From NCBI RefSeq assembly GCF_042885655.1, contig NZ_JBHVRO010000008.1, forward strand, positions 106,504-170,503: 64,000 nt of DNA, written 5' to 3'. Below, in pieces: positions 14,760-23,012 of this stretch. Made by a program: the position numbers and the translations under genes. Position 1 is the stretch's first letter. Each line of letters starts with the position of its first letter. This DNA comes from Psychrobacillus sp042885655. GTDB taxonomy: Bacteria > Bacillota > Bacilli > Bacillales_A > Planococcaceae. The notes under the pieces are model-generated. The model ran no database searches. It had not been told where the DNA came from and saw only the letters and a program-made list of their open reading frames with translations.

Positions 14760-16037
14760 TTGGTTAAGAATTTAACAATCAGTTATGCAAAGAAGTTAGA
14801 TGAGCTAGATGAGTTGAAAATTTATCGGGATGAATTTTATGTACAGCCGGGTGTACTGTATATGGACGGAAACTCTTTAGGGTTATTATCCAAAAGAGCG
14901 GAACAATCACTGTTAACAATACTCGATTCTTGGAAAAGATATGGAATTGATGGTTGGACGCGAGGAGAGCATCCTTGGTTTTATTTTTCCGAAACGTTAA
15001 GTGAAATGTGTGCGCCGCTAATTGGAGCACTGAAAGAAGAAGTCATTATAACTGGTTCTACGACAACAAATTTACACCAATTAATAGCTAGTTTTTATAA
15101 ACCTACAGGAGAACGTACTAAAATATTGGCGGATGAATTAAACTTTCCATCTGATTTATATGCAATAAGTAGTCAATTGTCCATGCATGGGTTTGATGCT
15201 GAGAACCATATGAAATTTGTGAAAAGTCGTGATGGATATATGTTAACAGAGGAAGATATTATTGAAGCAATGACAGATGATGTGGCATTGATTGTCTTAC
15301 CAAGTGTGTTGTATCGAAGTGGACAGATCGTAAAAATGAAAACGCTTACTCATGCGGCGCATGAACGGAATATTTTAATTGGCTTTGATTTATGTCATTC
15401 AATTGGCTCTGTTCCACATCAACTAGATGAATGGGACGTTGATTTTGCTTTTTGGTGTAACTACAAACATTTAAATGGTGGACCGGGGTCAACTGGTGGA
15501 TTATATGTGAATCGTAGACACTTTGGGCAAAAGCCTGGTCTTGCTGGTTGGTTCGGCTCGGATAAAGAAAAGCAATTTGATTTAGCAACCGAGTTTACAC
15601 CAGCATCGGATGCTAGTGCATACCAAATTGGCACGCCGAATATATTAAGTGCAGCTCCACTTTATGGATCACTAGAAATGTTTGCAGAAGTTGGTATGGA
15701 TGCAATACGTAACAAATCACTAAAGTTAACTGATTATATGATCTTTCTAATAGAAGAAGAGCTAAGTGAATATCAATTTACTATTGCAAATCCACTGGAT
15801 CACGATCGTCGCGGAGGTCATATTTATTTAGTCCATGAAGAAGCGGCGCGGATTTGCAAAGCTTTAAAAGAGCATCAAGTCATCCCAGATTTTCGCTCGC
15901 CAAATGGGATTCGCTTAGCACCAATCGCGCTATATAACTCATTCCAAGATGTATGGAAAACCGTGCAAATATTAAAGAAAATAATGAAGGAAGAGTTATA
16001 TAAAAAGTACGAAAACAAACGAGATGTTATCGCTTAA
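14760..16037 (+). CDS. kynU: Kynureninase
   Basis: A 425-residue PLP enzyme that cleaves kynurenine to anthranilate and alanine. The family N-terminal signature is YMDGNSLGLLSKRA. The PLP site is FDLCHSIGSVPHQLDEWDVD followed by WCNYKHLNGGPGS, with Lys236 as the Schiff-base lysine. The start is TTG 14760, after GAAGGTGGGAG; no better downstream ATG precedes the conserved N-terminus. It is the first gene of kynU-kynA-kynB, so tryptophan is degraded via anthranilate. Confidence 0.95.
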   Translation: MVKNLTISYAKKLDELDELKIYRDEFYVQPGVLYMDGNSLGLLSKRAEQSLLTILDSWKRYGIDGWTRGEHPWFYFSETLSEMCAPLIGALKEEVIITGSTTTNLHQLIASFYKPTGERTKILADELNFPSDLYAISSQLSMHGFDAENHMKFVKSRDGYMLTEEDIIEAMTDDVALIVLPSVLYRSGQIVKMKTLTHAAHERNILIGFDLCHSIGSVPHQLDEWDVDFAFWCNYKHLNGGPGSTGGLYVNRRHFGQKPGLAGWFGSDKEKQFDLATEFTPASDASAYQIGTPNILSAAPLYGSLEMFAEVGMDAIRNKSLKLTDYMIFLIEEELSEYQFTIANPLDHDRRGGHIYLVHEEAARICKALKEHQVIPDFRSPNGIRLAPIALYNSFQDVWKTVQILKKIMKEELYKKYENKRDVIA

Positions 16038-16053
16038 AAATAGGAGGGCTAGA

Positions 16054-16908
16054 ATGTCGAAGGATATTTCAGAGACTCATGATAATTTGAAAAGTGAAAA
16101 GGGAATTTATACTGATTTTCAGAATGATATGACGTACGGAGATTATTTGCAATTAGATAGTATTTTGGCTAGTCAAAAACGGTTATCTGGCCATCACGAT
16201 GAAATGCTATTTATTATCATTCATCAAGTGAGTGAGCTTTGGATGAAGTTACTATTGCATGAATTAACGAGTGCCATTCAAGCAATTCAAGCGGATAAAA
16301 TGCAAGGTGCTTTCAAAATGCTTGCGCGTGTAACGAAAATCCAAACGCAAATTATTCAAGCATGGGATGTGTTATCAACATTAACTCCTGCTGAGTATTT
16401 AGAGTTTCGTGATAAGTTAGGAAAAGCATCTGGATTTCAATCTTTTCAATACAGACAAATTGAATTTGCACTCGGTTATAAAACAAAGCATATACTTAAA
16501 ATCTATGAAAAAGATACTGAGTTATACGAGGAACTTGAGAAAGCGTATAACGCACCAAGTATTTACGATGTTGCGATACTTTCATTAGCTAAAGCAGGAT
16601 TTGATTTGAACCCAATGGTGGTGAACCGGGACTTTTCCGTAACTTATGGGGGAGATGAAACGGTCGCTAATGCATGGAAAGAAGTCTATCAAAACGTGGA
16701 TAAGTACTGGAATCTATATCAATTAGCAGAAAAACTTGTAGATGTGGAAGATTGGTTACAGCAATGGCGCTTTCGTCATATGAAAACAGTCGAACGCATT
16801 ATTGGCTTTAAAAAAGGAACTGGTGGTTCATCAGGTGTCAATTACTTACGTAAAGTGCTCGATCATCGTTTTTTCCCGGAGTTATGGGATTTGCGAACAA
16901 ACTTATAA
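16054..16908 (+). CDS. kynA: Tryptophan 2,3-dioxygenase
   Basis: A 284-residue haem dioxygenase that opens the indole ring of L-Trp to N-formylkynurenine. Family motifs include YGDYLQLDSIL, HHDEMLFIIIHQVSELWMKL (active-site His and the Q-x-x-E-L-W block), FRHMKTVERIIGFKKGTGGS (haem-ligand His region) and SSGVNYL. Start ATG 16054 sits after TAGGAGGGCTAGA. An in-frame ATG at 16024, inside the end of kynU, lacks a ribosome binding site. The gene begins 17 bp after kynU and is followed after 12 bp by kynB. Confidence 0.95.
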   Translation: MSKDISETHDNLKSEKGIYTDFQNDMTYGDYLQLDSILASQKRLSGHHDEMLFIIIHQVSELWMKLLLHELTSAIQAIQADKMQGAFKMLARVTKIQTQIIQAWDVLSTLTPAEYLEFRDKLGKASGFQSFQYRQIEFALGYKTKHILKIYEKDTELYEELEKAYNAPSIYDVAILSLAKAGFDLNPMVVNRDFSVTYGGDETVANAWKEVYQNVDKYWNLYQLAEKLVDVEDWLQQWRFRHMKTVERIIGFKKGTGGSSGVNYLRKVLDHRFFPELWDLRTNL

Positions 16909-16920
16909 AGGAGGAAGCCA

Positions 16921-17553
16921 ATGGATAACCGGTGGATTGATATTTCACAACCATTCTCGAATAAAATCGGCACTTGGCCGGGTGACACACCATTTCACTT
17001 TGACATAGCCTATTCAAAAGAACAGACTGGTTCGGTCAATATTGGACGATTCACAACAAGCGTGCATACGGGGACACATGCCGATGCACCTTTCCACTTT
17101 GACAATGACGCACCGACGATTGAACAGCTTGACGTCAATATTTATATAGGCCGTGCTAGAGTAGTGGATATGACAGGGTTTGATTTCATTGGAAAAGAAG
17201 AATTGGAAGCAGTTGAACTTGATGGGGTGGAACGTTTACTATTAAAAACAACCGAAAAAACATGCGTAGAGCATTTCCCACCAAAGATTCCCGTATTAAA
17301 AGAAAATATTGGGGCTTTCTTGCAAGGAAAAGGAATCTTTTTAATAGGAGTTGATCATCCTTCTGTCGATGCATTAGACGATAAAGAATTATCAACCCAT
17401 CACGCACTTTATCAACATGGAGTACACATATTAGAAAATTTATTATTACAAGATGTGTCGCCAGGTGATTATGAACTGATTGCACTTCCACTAAAGATAC
17501 AAGGGGCAGATGGCAGTCCAGTACGGGCAGTGATTCGACCGTTTAAAGAATGA
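16921..17553 (+). CDS. kynB: Arylformamidase (kynurenine formamidase, KynB type)
   Basis: A 210-residue cyclase-family metalloenzyme that hydrolyses N-formylkynurenine. The signature HTGTHADAPFHF supplies metal-binding His/Asp residues; IGVDHPSVD and HHALYQHGVHILENL are further family blocks. ATG 16921 follows AAGGAGGAAGCCA. With kynU and kynA it completes the path from tryptophan to anthranilate. Its TGA overlaps the ATG of the next gene by 4 nt. Confidence 0.95.
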   Translation: MDNRWIDISQPFSNKIGTWPGDTPFHFDIAYSKEQTGSVNIGRFTTSVHTGTHADAPFHFDNDAPTIEQLDVNIYIGRARVVDMTGFDFIGKEELEAVELDGVERLLLKTTEKTCVEHFPPKIPVLKENIGAFLQGKGIFLIGVDHPSVDALDDKELSTHHALYQHGVHILENLLLQDVSPGDYELIALPLKIQGADGSPVRAVIRPFKE

Positions 17554-17930
17554 AAAAAGCTTACATAATTTTGGTTTTGTTATTATTAGCGGGTTGTGGT
17601 GCTAAAACAAAATCTTTACAAGAGATTTATACAGGGGAAGGCATGAAGGAAGTTGATAAAATCGTACTGACAGATGGAAGCACAGGCTCTTCAAAAACGA
17701 TTACAAACGGTACGACCATCAATGAATTGATGTCACTAATAAAAGATATTCAGTTTACGCCACAAGCAAACCAAGAAAAACAATTAGGTTGGCGATATAG
17801 CATCGGACTGTACGAAGGTGATAAGGAATTTAAGTTCTATTTGAATAAAATCGGGAAATATTATTACCATTCAAATCCTGATATTTTTCCAATTGTAGAT
17901 GATTTTTATAAAGATTTAAATGTGGAGTAA
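17550..17930 (+). CDS. Small predicted lipoprotein at the end of the kyn operon
   Basis: A 126-residue protein with a lipoprotein signal: MKKAYIILVLLLLAGCGAKT, lipobox LAGC, lipidated at Cys16. The mature part is beta-rich and polar (KIVLTDGSTGSSKTITNGTT) and ends with an aromatic stretch (GKYYYHSNPD). I do not recognise the family; many Bacillales have short lipoproteins of this pattern. The ATGA overlap with kynB indicates translational coupling. A link to tryptophan breakdown is only positional. Confidence 0.8.
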   Translation: MKKAYIILVLLLLAGCGAKTKSLQEIYTGEGMKEVDKIVLTDGSTGSSKTITNGTTINELMSLIKDIQFTPQANQEKQLGWRYSIGLYEGDKEFKFYLNKIGKYYYHSNPDIFPIVDDFYKDLNVE

Positions 17931-17945
17931 AAGTAAATTGGTGAA

Positions 17946-17992
17946 AAATAGTAGGCTCGGTTCTATTCTAAAATAGGATCGAGTCTATTTGT
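17946..17992 (+). terminator. Terminator of the kyn operon
   Basis: AATAG..GGCTCGGTTCTATT pairs with AATAGGATCGAGTCTATT; the T run is short. Confidence 0.65.
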
Positions 17993-18250
17993 AAATTTGA
18001 CGAAATAGAAAACTATTGTGTATTTTTAAATCAATCGAGGAAGAATTGTGAGGTATGTCATACCAGTTACCTTTAAAAGCGCTTATACTAAGAATAGCTA
18101 GTAATTCCGGATTAACCTTATTTAGAATTCATTACGAACTTCTTTTAGAAGAGTAAGGTTTCCTGCGTATGCATTAGATTTTGCAATGGAGTTTACCTTG
18201 CTTCATGTGCATAATTTGAATGCAATTACGCCAAGGCAAATTTGACTAAC
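17993..18250. other. Intergenic region without a convincing gene
   Basis: About 260 bp. A 33-codon frame (MSYQLPLKALILRIASNSGL, 18055-18156) is present but has only a poor ribosome binding site and no family I know. No strong promoter was seen by eye, although the following gene needs one. Confidence 0.4.
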
Positions 18251-18264
18251 AGGGAGTGAATGTT

Positions 18265-19656
18265 TTGAAAAAAATAGTTGTCGTAGGTGGAGGAATAACA
18301 GGTCTTTCTACCATGCATTATTTGCAAAGACTTAAAATAGAAAAAGCATTAGATATTGAATTGATTTTAGTAGAAGCGAATGAGTATTTAGGTGGTAAAA
18401 TTCATTCGGTTAAGGAAAAGGATTTCATAATGGAAGTTGGAGCAGATTCTATTGTTGCGCGCAATGAAGGAGTGATGCCTCTAGTGGAAGAGTTACACTT
18501 GCAGGACGAGCTTGTTTATAATGCAACAGGCATCTCGTATATTTACACAAACAATGAATTGCATGCAATTCCTTCGGATACTGTATTTGGAATACCGACA
18601 AGTGAAGAATCTTTGGAAAGTAGCACACTAGTTTCTGATGAAGGTAAAGAAGAAGCATTAAAAGATTTGGATTTGCCGAATGAAAGCTTTACGAAAGAAA
18701 GCTCAATCGGATCATTTTTAGAATACTTTTTAGGGAAAGAGCTAGTGGAGAAACAAATAGCTCCAGTGTTGTCCGGTGTTTATTCCGGGAAGCTGGACAA
18801 GTTGACTATGGCGTCTACACTGCCTTACTTAATTGATTATAAAAATAAATATGGCAGCATTATTAAAGGTTTAGGTGCCAATAAGGAGCAGTTCCAAGCA
18901 GCGGCAAATAAGAAGTTTATCTCCTTTAAGGGTGGCCTCTCAACCTTAATAGATCGAATGGAAGAAGAATTGAGAGACTCGACAATTATTAAAGGAGTTC
19001 ATACGACGAACATTGTGAGAAATGATGCTATTTATGAAATATCATTTACTAATCATGAATCAATAGAAGCGGACTATGTTGTGCTTGCGACGCCACATAA
19101 TGTAGCACAAACCTTACTGCAAAATGAAGATTTAGATGTAGATTTTAATAAATTGAAAAACTCATCGCTTATTAGTATTTACTTAGGTTTTGATATTCAA
19201 GACGATCAGCTTCCAGCAGAGGGTACTGGTTTTATAGTATCTGAAAATAGCGATGTGAAATGTGATGCGTGCACGTGGACTAGCCGTAAGTGGCAGCATA
19301 CATCAACAAACAGCAATTTGCTTGTTCGTATGTTTTACAAGAACTCAAATCCTGCGTTTGAAAGCATGAAGCATATGAGTGAGAAAGAACTAGTTCAAGT
19401 TGCATTACAGGATATAAAGAAGAGCTTAAAACTAAGCGGTGAACCTAAAATTGTGGAAGTGACGAAATGGAATGACCAAATGCCAAATTACCATTTAGAA
19501 CATGGCGTAGCAATTAGATCATTAAATGAGAAATTATCTGTTGAGCTACCAAATGTAATACTTGCAGGCTGTTCTTATTATGGTGTTGGTATCGGTGCTT
19601 GTATTAAAAATGGAAAAGAAACAGCAGAGATGATTTCTAGAAGAATTTTATTATAG
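18265..19656 (+). CDS. hemY: HemY/CgoX-type flavin oxidase (coproporphyrinogen III / protoporphyrinogen oxidase)
   Basis: A 463-residue FAD-dependent amine-oxidase-fold protein: dinucleotide-binding motif KKIVVVGGGITGLSTMHYLQ, then LVEANEYLGGKIHSVKE, a central LSGVYSGKLDKLTMASTLP block, and a C-terminal FAD segment GCSYYGVGIGACIKNGKETAE. This matches the HemG/HemY family that oxidises coproporphyrinogen III in Gram-positive haem synthesis. TTG 18265, 8 nt after AGGGAG, is preferred to GTG 18256, which overlaps the ribosome binding site. No hem genes adjoin it, so it may be a paralogue of the hemEHY copy. Confidence 0.85.
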   Translation: MKKIVVVGGGITGLSTMHYLQRLKIEKALDIELILVEANEYLGGKIHSVKEKDFIMEVGADSIVARNEGVMPLVEELHLQDELVYNATGISYIYTNNELHAIPSDTVFGIPTSEESLESSTLVSDEGKEEALKDLDLPNESFTKESSIGSFLEYFLGKELVEKQIAPVLSGVYSGKLDKLTMASTLPYLIDYKNKYGSIIKGLGANKEQFQAAANKKFISFKGGLSTLIDRMEEELRDSTIIKGVHTTNIVRNDAIYEISFTNHESIEADYVVLATPHNVAQTLLQNEDLDVDFNKLKNSSLISIYLGFDIQDDQLPAEGTGFIVSENSDVKCDACTWTSRKWQHTSTNSNLLVRMFYKNSNPAFESMKHMSEKELVQVALQDIKKSLKLSGEPKIVEVTKWNDQMPNYHLEHGVAIRSLNEKLSVELPNVILAGCSYYGVGIGACIKNGKETAEMISRRILL

Positions 19657-19666
19657 ATACATTTTT

Positions 19667-19698
19667 AGGACCAAAATTCTTTTTTGGTCCTTTTTTTG
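19667..19698 (+). terminator. Terminator after the hemY-like gene
   Basis: AGGACCAAAA / TTTTGGTCCT stem followed by seven Ts. Confidence 0.9.
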
Positions 19699-19732
19699 TA
19701 GAGAAAATGAAATTGTCGATGCTTTAGTGTAA

Positions 19733-19760
19733 TTTACATATTTTATGTTTATGATACGAT
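19733..19760 (+). promoter_or_regulatory. Promoter of the NERD gene
   Basis: TTTACA (19733-19738), 16-bp spacer, TACGAT (19755-19760), about 20 bp before the TTG start. Confidence 0.55.
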
Positions 19761-19779
19761 GCGGTTAGGGGGTGTTTAA

Positions 19780-20751
19780 TTGTTAGTAAAAACGCGTTCG
19801 GACGAGTATAGTTTTACTGGTTTACAGTTGTTGAACCGCCGTTTGCCCGAAATGCATGAGATGAAAGAATTGATTCATACAAAAATGCATATGGCGAAGG
19901 CGGGGATTTATGGGGAAGTTCGTGTGGACGAGGTATTCCAGAAGTACTCATTTCCTTTTCAATATGTAGTGCTCCACGATGTTAGTTTGGAATCGTTTGG
20001 TAAGTTTCAGATGGATACAGTGTTTTTAACCCAATATTTCGCAGTGATTTTGGAGAGTAAGAATAAAGGAGGGAAATTGCGTTTTAAACAGAATCCTTCC
20101 CAGTTAGAGCGAGAAAATGAGGATGGTAAAGTAGATATATTTGAAAGTCCAGAAGTACAGATTGAACGAAATATATATTTGTTCGATGAATGGTTGCGAC
20201 TGTACGGGGTAAAGATTCCTATCTACGGTGTAATTGTGTTAACGAATTCTAAAGTAATGATTATGGAGCCATCTACGAAATATACCTGCATTCTCCATCA
20301 GACAATACCGGTGTTTTTGCGGAATATTGTTCGTGATAAAGTGTGCTTAGATGTAAATGAGATGCACAAATTAGCAGAAAGAATCGTATCGAGTCATCAA
20401 TCTAATTTTCCATATCCAATGTGCGAGAGGTGGGGCATCAATCCAAACGATCTTCTGACTGGTGTATATTGTGAGAAGTGTAAAGTGCATGGAATGGTAA
20501 AAAAGAAAAATGGCTGGAACTGTTTACGTTGCGGCCATGTGGATCGACTTGCCCATGAAAAAGCGATCTATGAGTGGTTTGTGCTAGTTGGGAAAAGCAT
20601 TAATAATCGGCAATGCAAAAGATTTCTACATTTAAATTCTCCACAATCTGCATTGAGAGTTTTAAAATCAATGAATTTAATAACAAGTGGCAATTCAAAA
20701 AATACGATTTATAAGTGGGATTGGAAAGAGATTGCATCAAGGAAAACGTGA
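19780..20751 (+). CDS. NERD-domain protein with a C-terminal zinc ribbon
   Basis: A 323-residue protein. At about 40-150 is a NERD (nuclease-related) domain: GIYGEVRVDEVFQKYSFPF, an Asp in FGKFQMDTVFL, and VILESKNKGGKLRF (the E-x-K motif of the PD-(D/E)xK fold). A zinc ribbon follows at about 228-250 (CEKCKVHGMVKKKNGWNCLRC). The last 60 residues look like a small helical domain. Nuclease activity is expected from the fold but not established for the family. The start is TTG 19780 after GGGGGTG. It is monocistronic and is followed by a 21-bp-period repeat. Confidence 0.82.
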   Translation: MLVKTRSDEYSFTGLQLLNRRLPEMHEMKELIHTKMHMAKAGIYGEVRVDEVFQKYSFPFQYVVLHDVSLESFGKFQMDTVFLTQYFAVILESKNKGGKLRFKQNPSQLERENEDGKVDIFESPEVQIERNIYLFDEWLRLYGVKIPIYGVIVLTNSKVMIMEPSTKYTCILHQTIPVFLRNIVRDKVCLDVNEMHKLAERIVSSHQSNFPYPMCERWGINPNDLLTGVYCEKCKVHGMVKKKNGWNCLRCGHVDRLAHEKAIYEWFVLVGKSINNRQCKRFLHLNSPQSALRVLKSMNLITSGNSKNTIYKWDWKEIASRKT

Positions 20752-20753
20752 AA

Positions 20754-20870
20754 CGGTCGAATAAGTGCCATTATCGGTTGAATCTAAGTGATAATCGGTC
20801 GAATAATAGTAAACATCGGTCGAATATGTGAAATAATCGGTCGAAAACTACCAAACATCGGTCGAATACT
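20754..20870. repeat. Array of six ATCGGTCGAA motifs at exact 21-bp spacing
   Basis: CGGTCGA-type cores start at 20754, 20775, 20796, 20817, 20838 and 20859, each 21 bp apart. The intervening bases vary. The array begins 3 bp after the NERD stop codon. It has the same architecture as the CGCAAYAT array at 3066-3268 with a different core. Confidence 0.9.
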
Positions 20871-20912
20871 TGATAGACCCACCCGAAGTGTCAAGAAAAT
20901 TCAAAACATGCC

Positions 20913-20941
20913 TTGACGCTTTAGTGCAATAAAGGTACTAT
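20913..20941 (+). promoter_or_regulatory. SigmaA promoter of the yitJ-metH unit
   Basis: TTGACG (20913-20918), 17-bp spacer, TACTAT (20936-20941), about 30 bp ahead of the S-box RNA. Confidence 0.75.
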
Positions 20942-20972
20942 ATGTCTAACATAAAAAACTGAATAGTGAATT

Positions 20973-21080
20973 CTTATCAAGAGAAGCCGAGGGACTGGCC
21001 CTAGGACGCTTCAGCAACCAGCCGTAATGGTCAGGTGCTAAATCCAGCAGACTTGTATAAGTCTGAAAGATGAGAAGGGA
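20973..21080 (+). ncRNA. SAM-I (S-box) riboswitch
   Basis: Contains the conserved S-box strings CTTATCAAGAGAAGCCGAGG, GACTGGCCC, GCAACCAGCC, AGGTGCTAAATCC and GAAAGATGAGAAG in order. SAM binding stabilises the aptamer and lets the following terminator form, switching off the methionine genes downstream. Confidence 0.97.
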
Positions 21081-21099
21081 CGAATATTACATAATCGTA

Positions 21100-21129
21100 A
21101 AGCCTTCTTTTCATGGAAGGCTTTTTTTG
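21100..21129 (+). terminator. S-box expression-platform terminator
   Basis: AAGCCTTC / GGAAGGCTT stem followed by seven Ts, 24 bp before the yitJ start. Confidence 0.92.
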
Positions 21130-21152
21130 TATTTTAGAGAGGAAGAGTGCGA

Positions 21153-23012
21153 ATGGGATTACTAGAGAAACTACAAACTAATATGCTAACTGCAGACGGA
21201 GCAATGGGGACACTGCTTTATTCATATGGAATAGATTATTGTAATGAGGAATTAAATATACAAAAGCCTGAAATTATTGAGAAGATTCATCGAGATTATA
21301 TTGTCGCTGGAGCAGATATTATCCAAACGAATACATACGGTGCGAATGCGATTAAATTAGCAAGGTACGGATTAGAAAATCAAATGAAAGAAATCAATGA
21401 AGCGGCGATTCATATTGCAAAAAGAGCTGCTGCACCAGGTGAACAATTTGTGCTTGGTACGATTGGGGGGATACGTGGTATTCGGAAGAGTGATGCTTCT
21501 ATGAATGAAATCATCGCAACACTTAACCAACAAGCTAGCCACCTCTTATCCGGCACCCCAGATGGGCTACTACTCGAAACCTATTATGATTTTGAAGAGC
21601 TTATGGCATCGGTCACGCATTTACGTAAAATGACGGAAACACCAATCATTGCTCAAGTATCAATGCATGAACCTGGAATTTTGCAAAACGGCTTATCACT
21701 AAATGATGCATTACATCAGCTTGAATCAATAGGAGCAGATATCGTTGGAGTTAATTGTCGTCTCGGACCGCATCATACGATTCAAGCATTTGAGGGAGTA
21801 ACACTTCCTAAAAAAGCATTTCTTTCCGCTTATCCGAATGCGAGCTTGCTCGATATGGAGGATGGACGTATTGTGTACGAATCGGAAGCGGATTATTTTG
21901 GGAGGGCAGCGTTATATCTTCGTGATGCGGGTGTTCGACTGATAGGTGGATGTTGTGGGACTACTCCAAAACATATAGAAGCAGTGAAAAAAAGAATTGC
22001 CAACTTACCACCAATTACAAATAAAACAGTCACACCTAAAAAGCAGATAATCATTCAAGAACCAGAGCCAACAATCAATAAACCTCTACATGAAAAAGCG
22101 AGAACGGAAAGAACAGTTATTGTGGAACTGGATACCCCGCGTCATTTGGACACGACCACTTTCATAGAGGGAGCGGAAAAACTATATGCTGCTGGAATTG
22201 ATGCGGTCACAATGGCGGATAATTCACTTGCCTCGCCGCGAATTAGTAATATGGCAATGGGATCAATGCTGAAATTACAAAACAATATACGTCCACTTGC
22301 ACATATTACTTGTCGTGATCGCAACTTAATTGGCTTGCAATCTCATTTAATGGGTCTTGATGCGCTTGGAATTCATGATATTTTAGCAGTAACTGGAGAT
22401 CCAACAAAAATTGGAGACTTTCCAGGAGCTACAAGCGTTTATGACGTATCGAGTTTAGAATTACTTCAATTAATTAAACAGTTAAATGAAGGTATTTCAT
22501 TTTCAGGAAAATCTCTTCGAAAAAAAGCAAACTTCTCTGTAGCAGCAGCATTCAATCCGAACGTTCGCGTGCTCGATCGCGCAGTAAAGCGTCTAGAGAA
22601 AAAAATCGAGTGCGGAGCTGACTATTTCATCACGCAACCAGTCTATACAAAAGAAAAAATTCAAGAAATATATGAAGCAACAAAACATTTGTCCACACCA
22701 ATTTTCATCGGTATTATGCCACTGACAAACAGTCGAAATTCGGAGTTCTTGCACAATGAAGTGCCTGGTATCAAATTATCAGATGAAGTGCTCGAACGTA
22801 TGCGTGCTTGTGGAGAAGATAAAGAGCGTTCTACAGCAGAAGGCATACAAATTGCAAAAGAACTGATTGATACTGCAGCCGAATTATTTAACGGAATTTA
22901 CATCATTACGCCGTTTTTCCGTTGTGATATGTCACTGGAATTAATTCAACATATTAAAGAGATTGATGAAAAGAAAGTGAGAGAAACCAGCTATGTCCAA
23001 ACATCTAATTGA
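21153..23012 (+). CDS. yitJ: Bifunctional homocysteine S-methyltransferase / methylenetetrahydrofolate reductase
   Basis: A 619-residue fusion. Residues ~1-290 are a zinc-dependent homocysteine S-methyltransferase (ADGAMGTLLY; zinc cysteines in GVNCRLG and IGGCCGTTP). Residues ~325-600 are a MetF-type reductase (VELDTPRHLD, THITCRDRN-like, ADYFITQPVY, IGIMPL). B. subtilis YitJ has the same architecture and S-box control. The ATG at 21153 is preferred; an in-frame GTG at 21147 lies too close to GAGGAAG. metH overlaps its end by 20 nt. The reductase would supply methyl-THF to MetH. Confidence 0.95.
   Translation: MGLLEKLQTNMLTADGAMGTLLYSYGIDYCNEELNIQKPEIIEKIHRDYIVAGADIIQTNTYGANAIKLARYGLENQMKEINEAAIHIAKRAAAPGEQFVLGTIGGIRGIRKSDASMNEIIATLNQQASHLLSGTPDGLLLETYYDFEELMASVTHLRKMTETPIIAQVSMHEPGILQNGLSLNDALHQLESIGADIVGVNCRLGPHHTIQAFEGVTLPKKAFLSAYPNASLLDMEDGRIVYESEADYFGRAALYLRDAGVRLIGGCCGTTPKHIEAVKKRIANLPPITNKTVTPKKQIIIQEPEPTINKPLHEKARTERTVIVELDTPRHLDTTTFIEGAEKLYAAGIDAVTMADNSLASPRISNMAMGSMLKLQNNIRPLAHITCRDRNLIGLQSHLMGLDALGIHDILAVTGDPTKIGDFPGATSVYDVSSLELLQLIKQLNEGISFSGKSLRKKANFSVAAAFNPNVRVLDRAVKRLEKKIECGADYFITQPVYTKEKIQEIYEATKHLSTPIFIGIMPLTNSRNSEFLHNEVPGIKLSDEVLERMRACGEDKERSTAEGIQIAKELIDTAAELFNGIYIITPFFRCDMSLELIQHIKEIDEKKVRETSYVQTSN

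Noticed and set aside
18055..18156. 33-codon frame upstream of the hemY-like gene
   Set aside because: Weak translation signal and no terminator or recognisable family.
20754..20870. CRISPR array
   Set aside because: Repeat core of about 10 bp with 11-bp gaps is too short, and no cas genes are present in the window.
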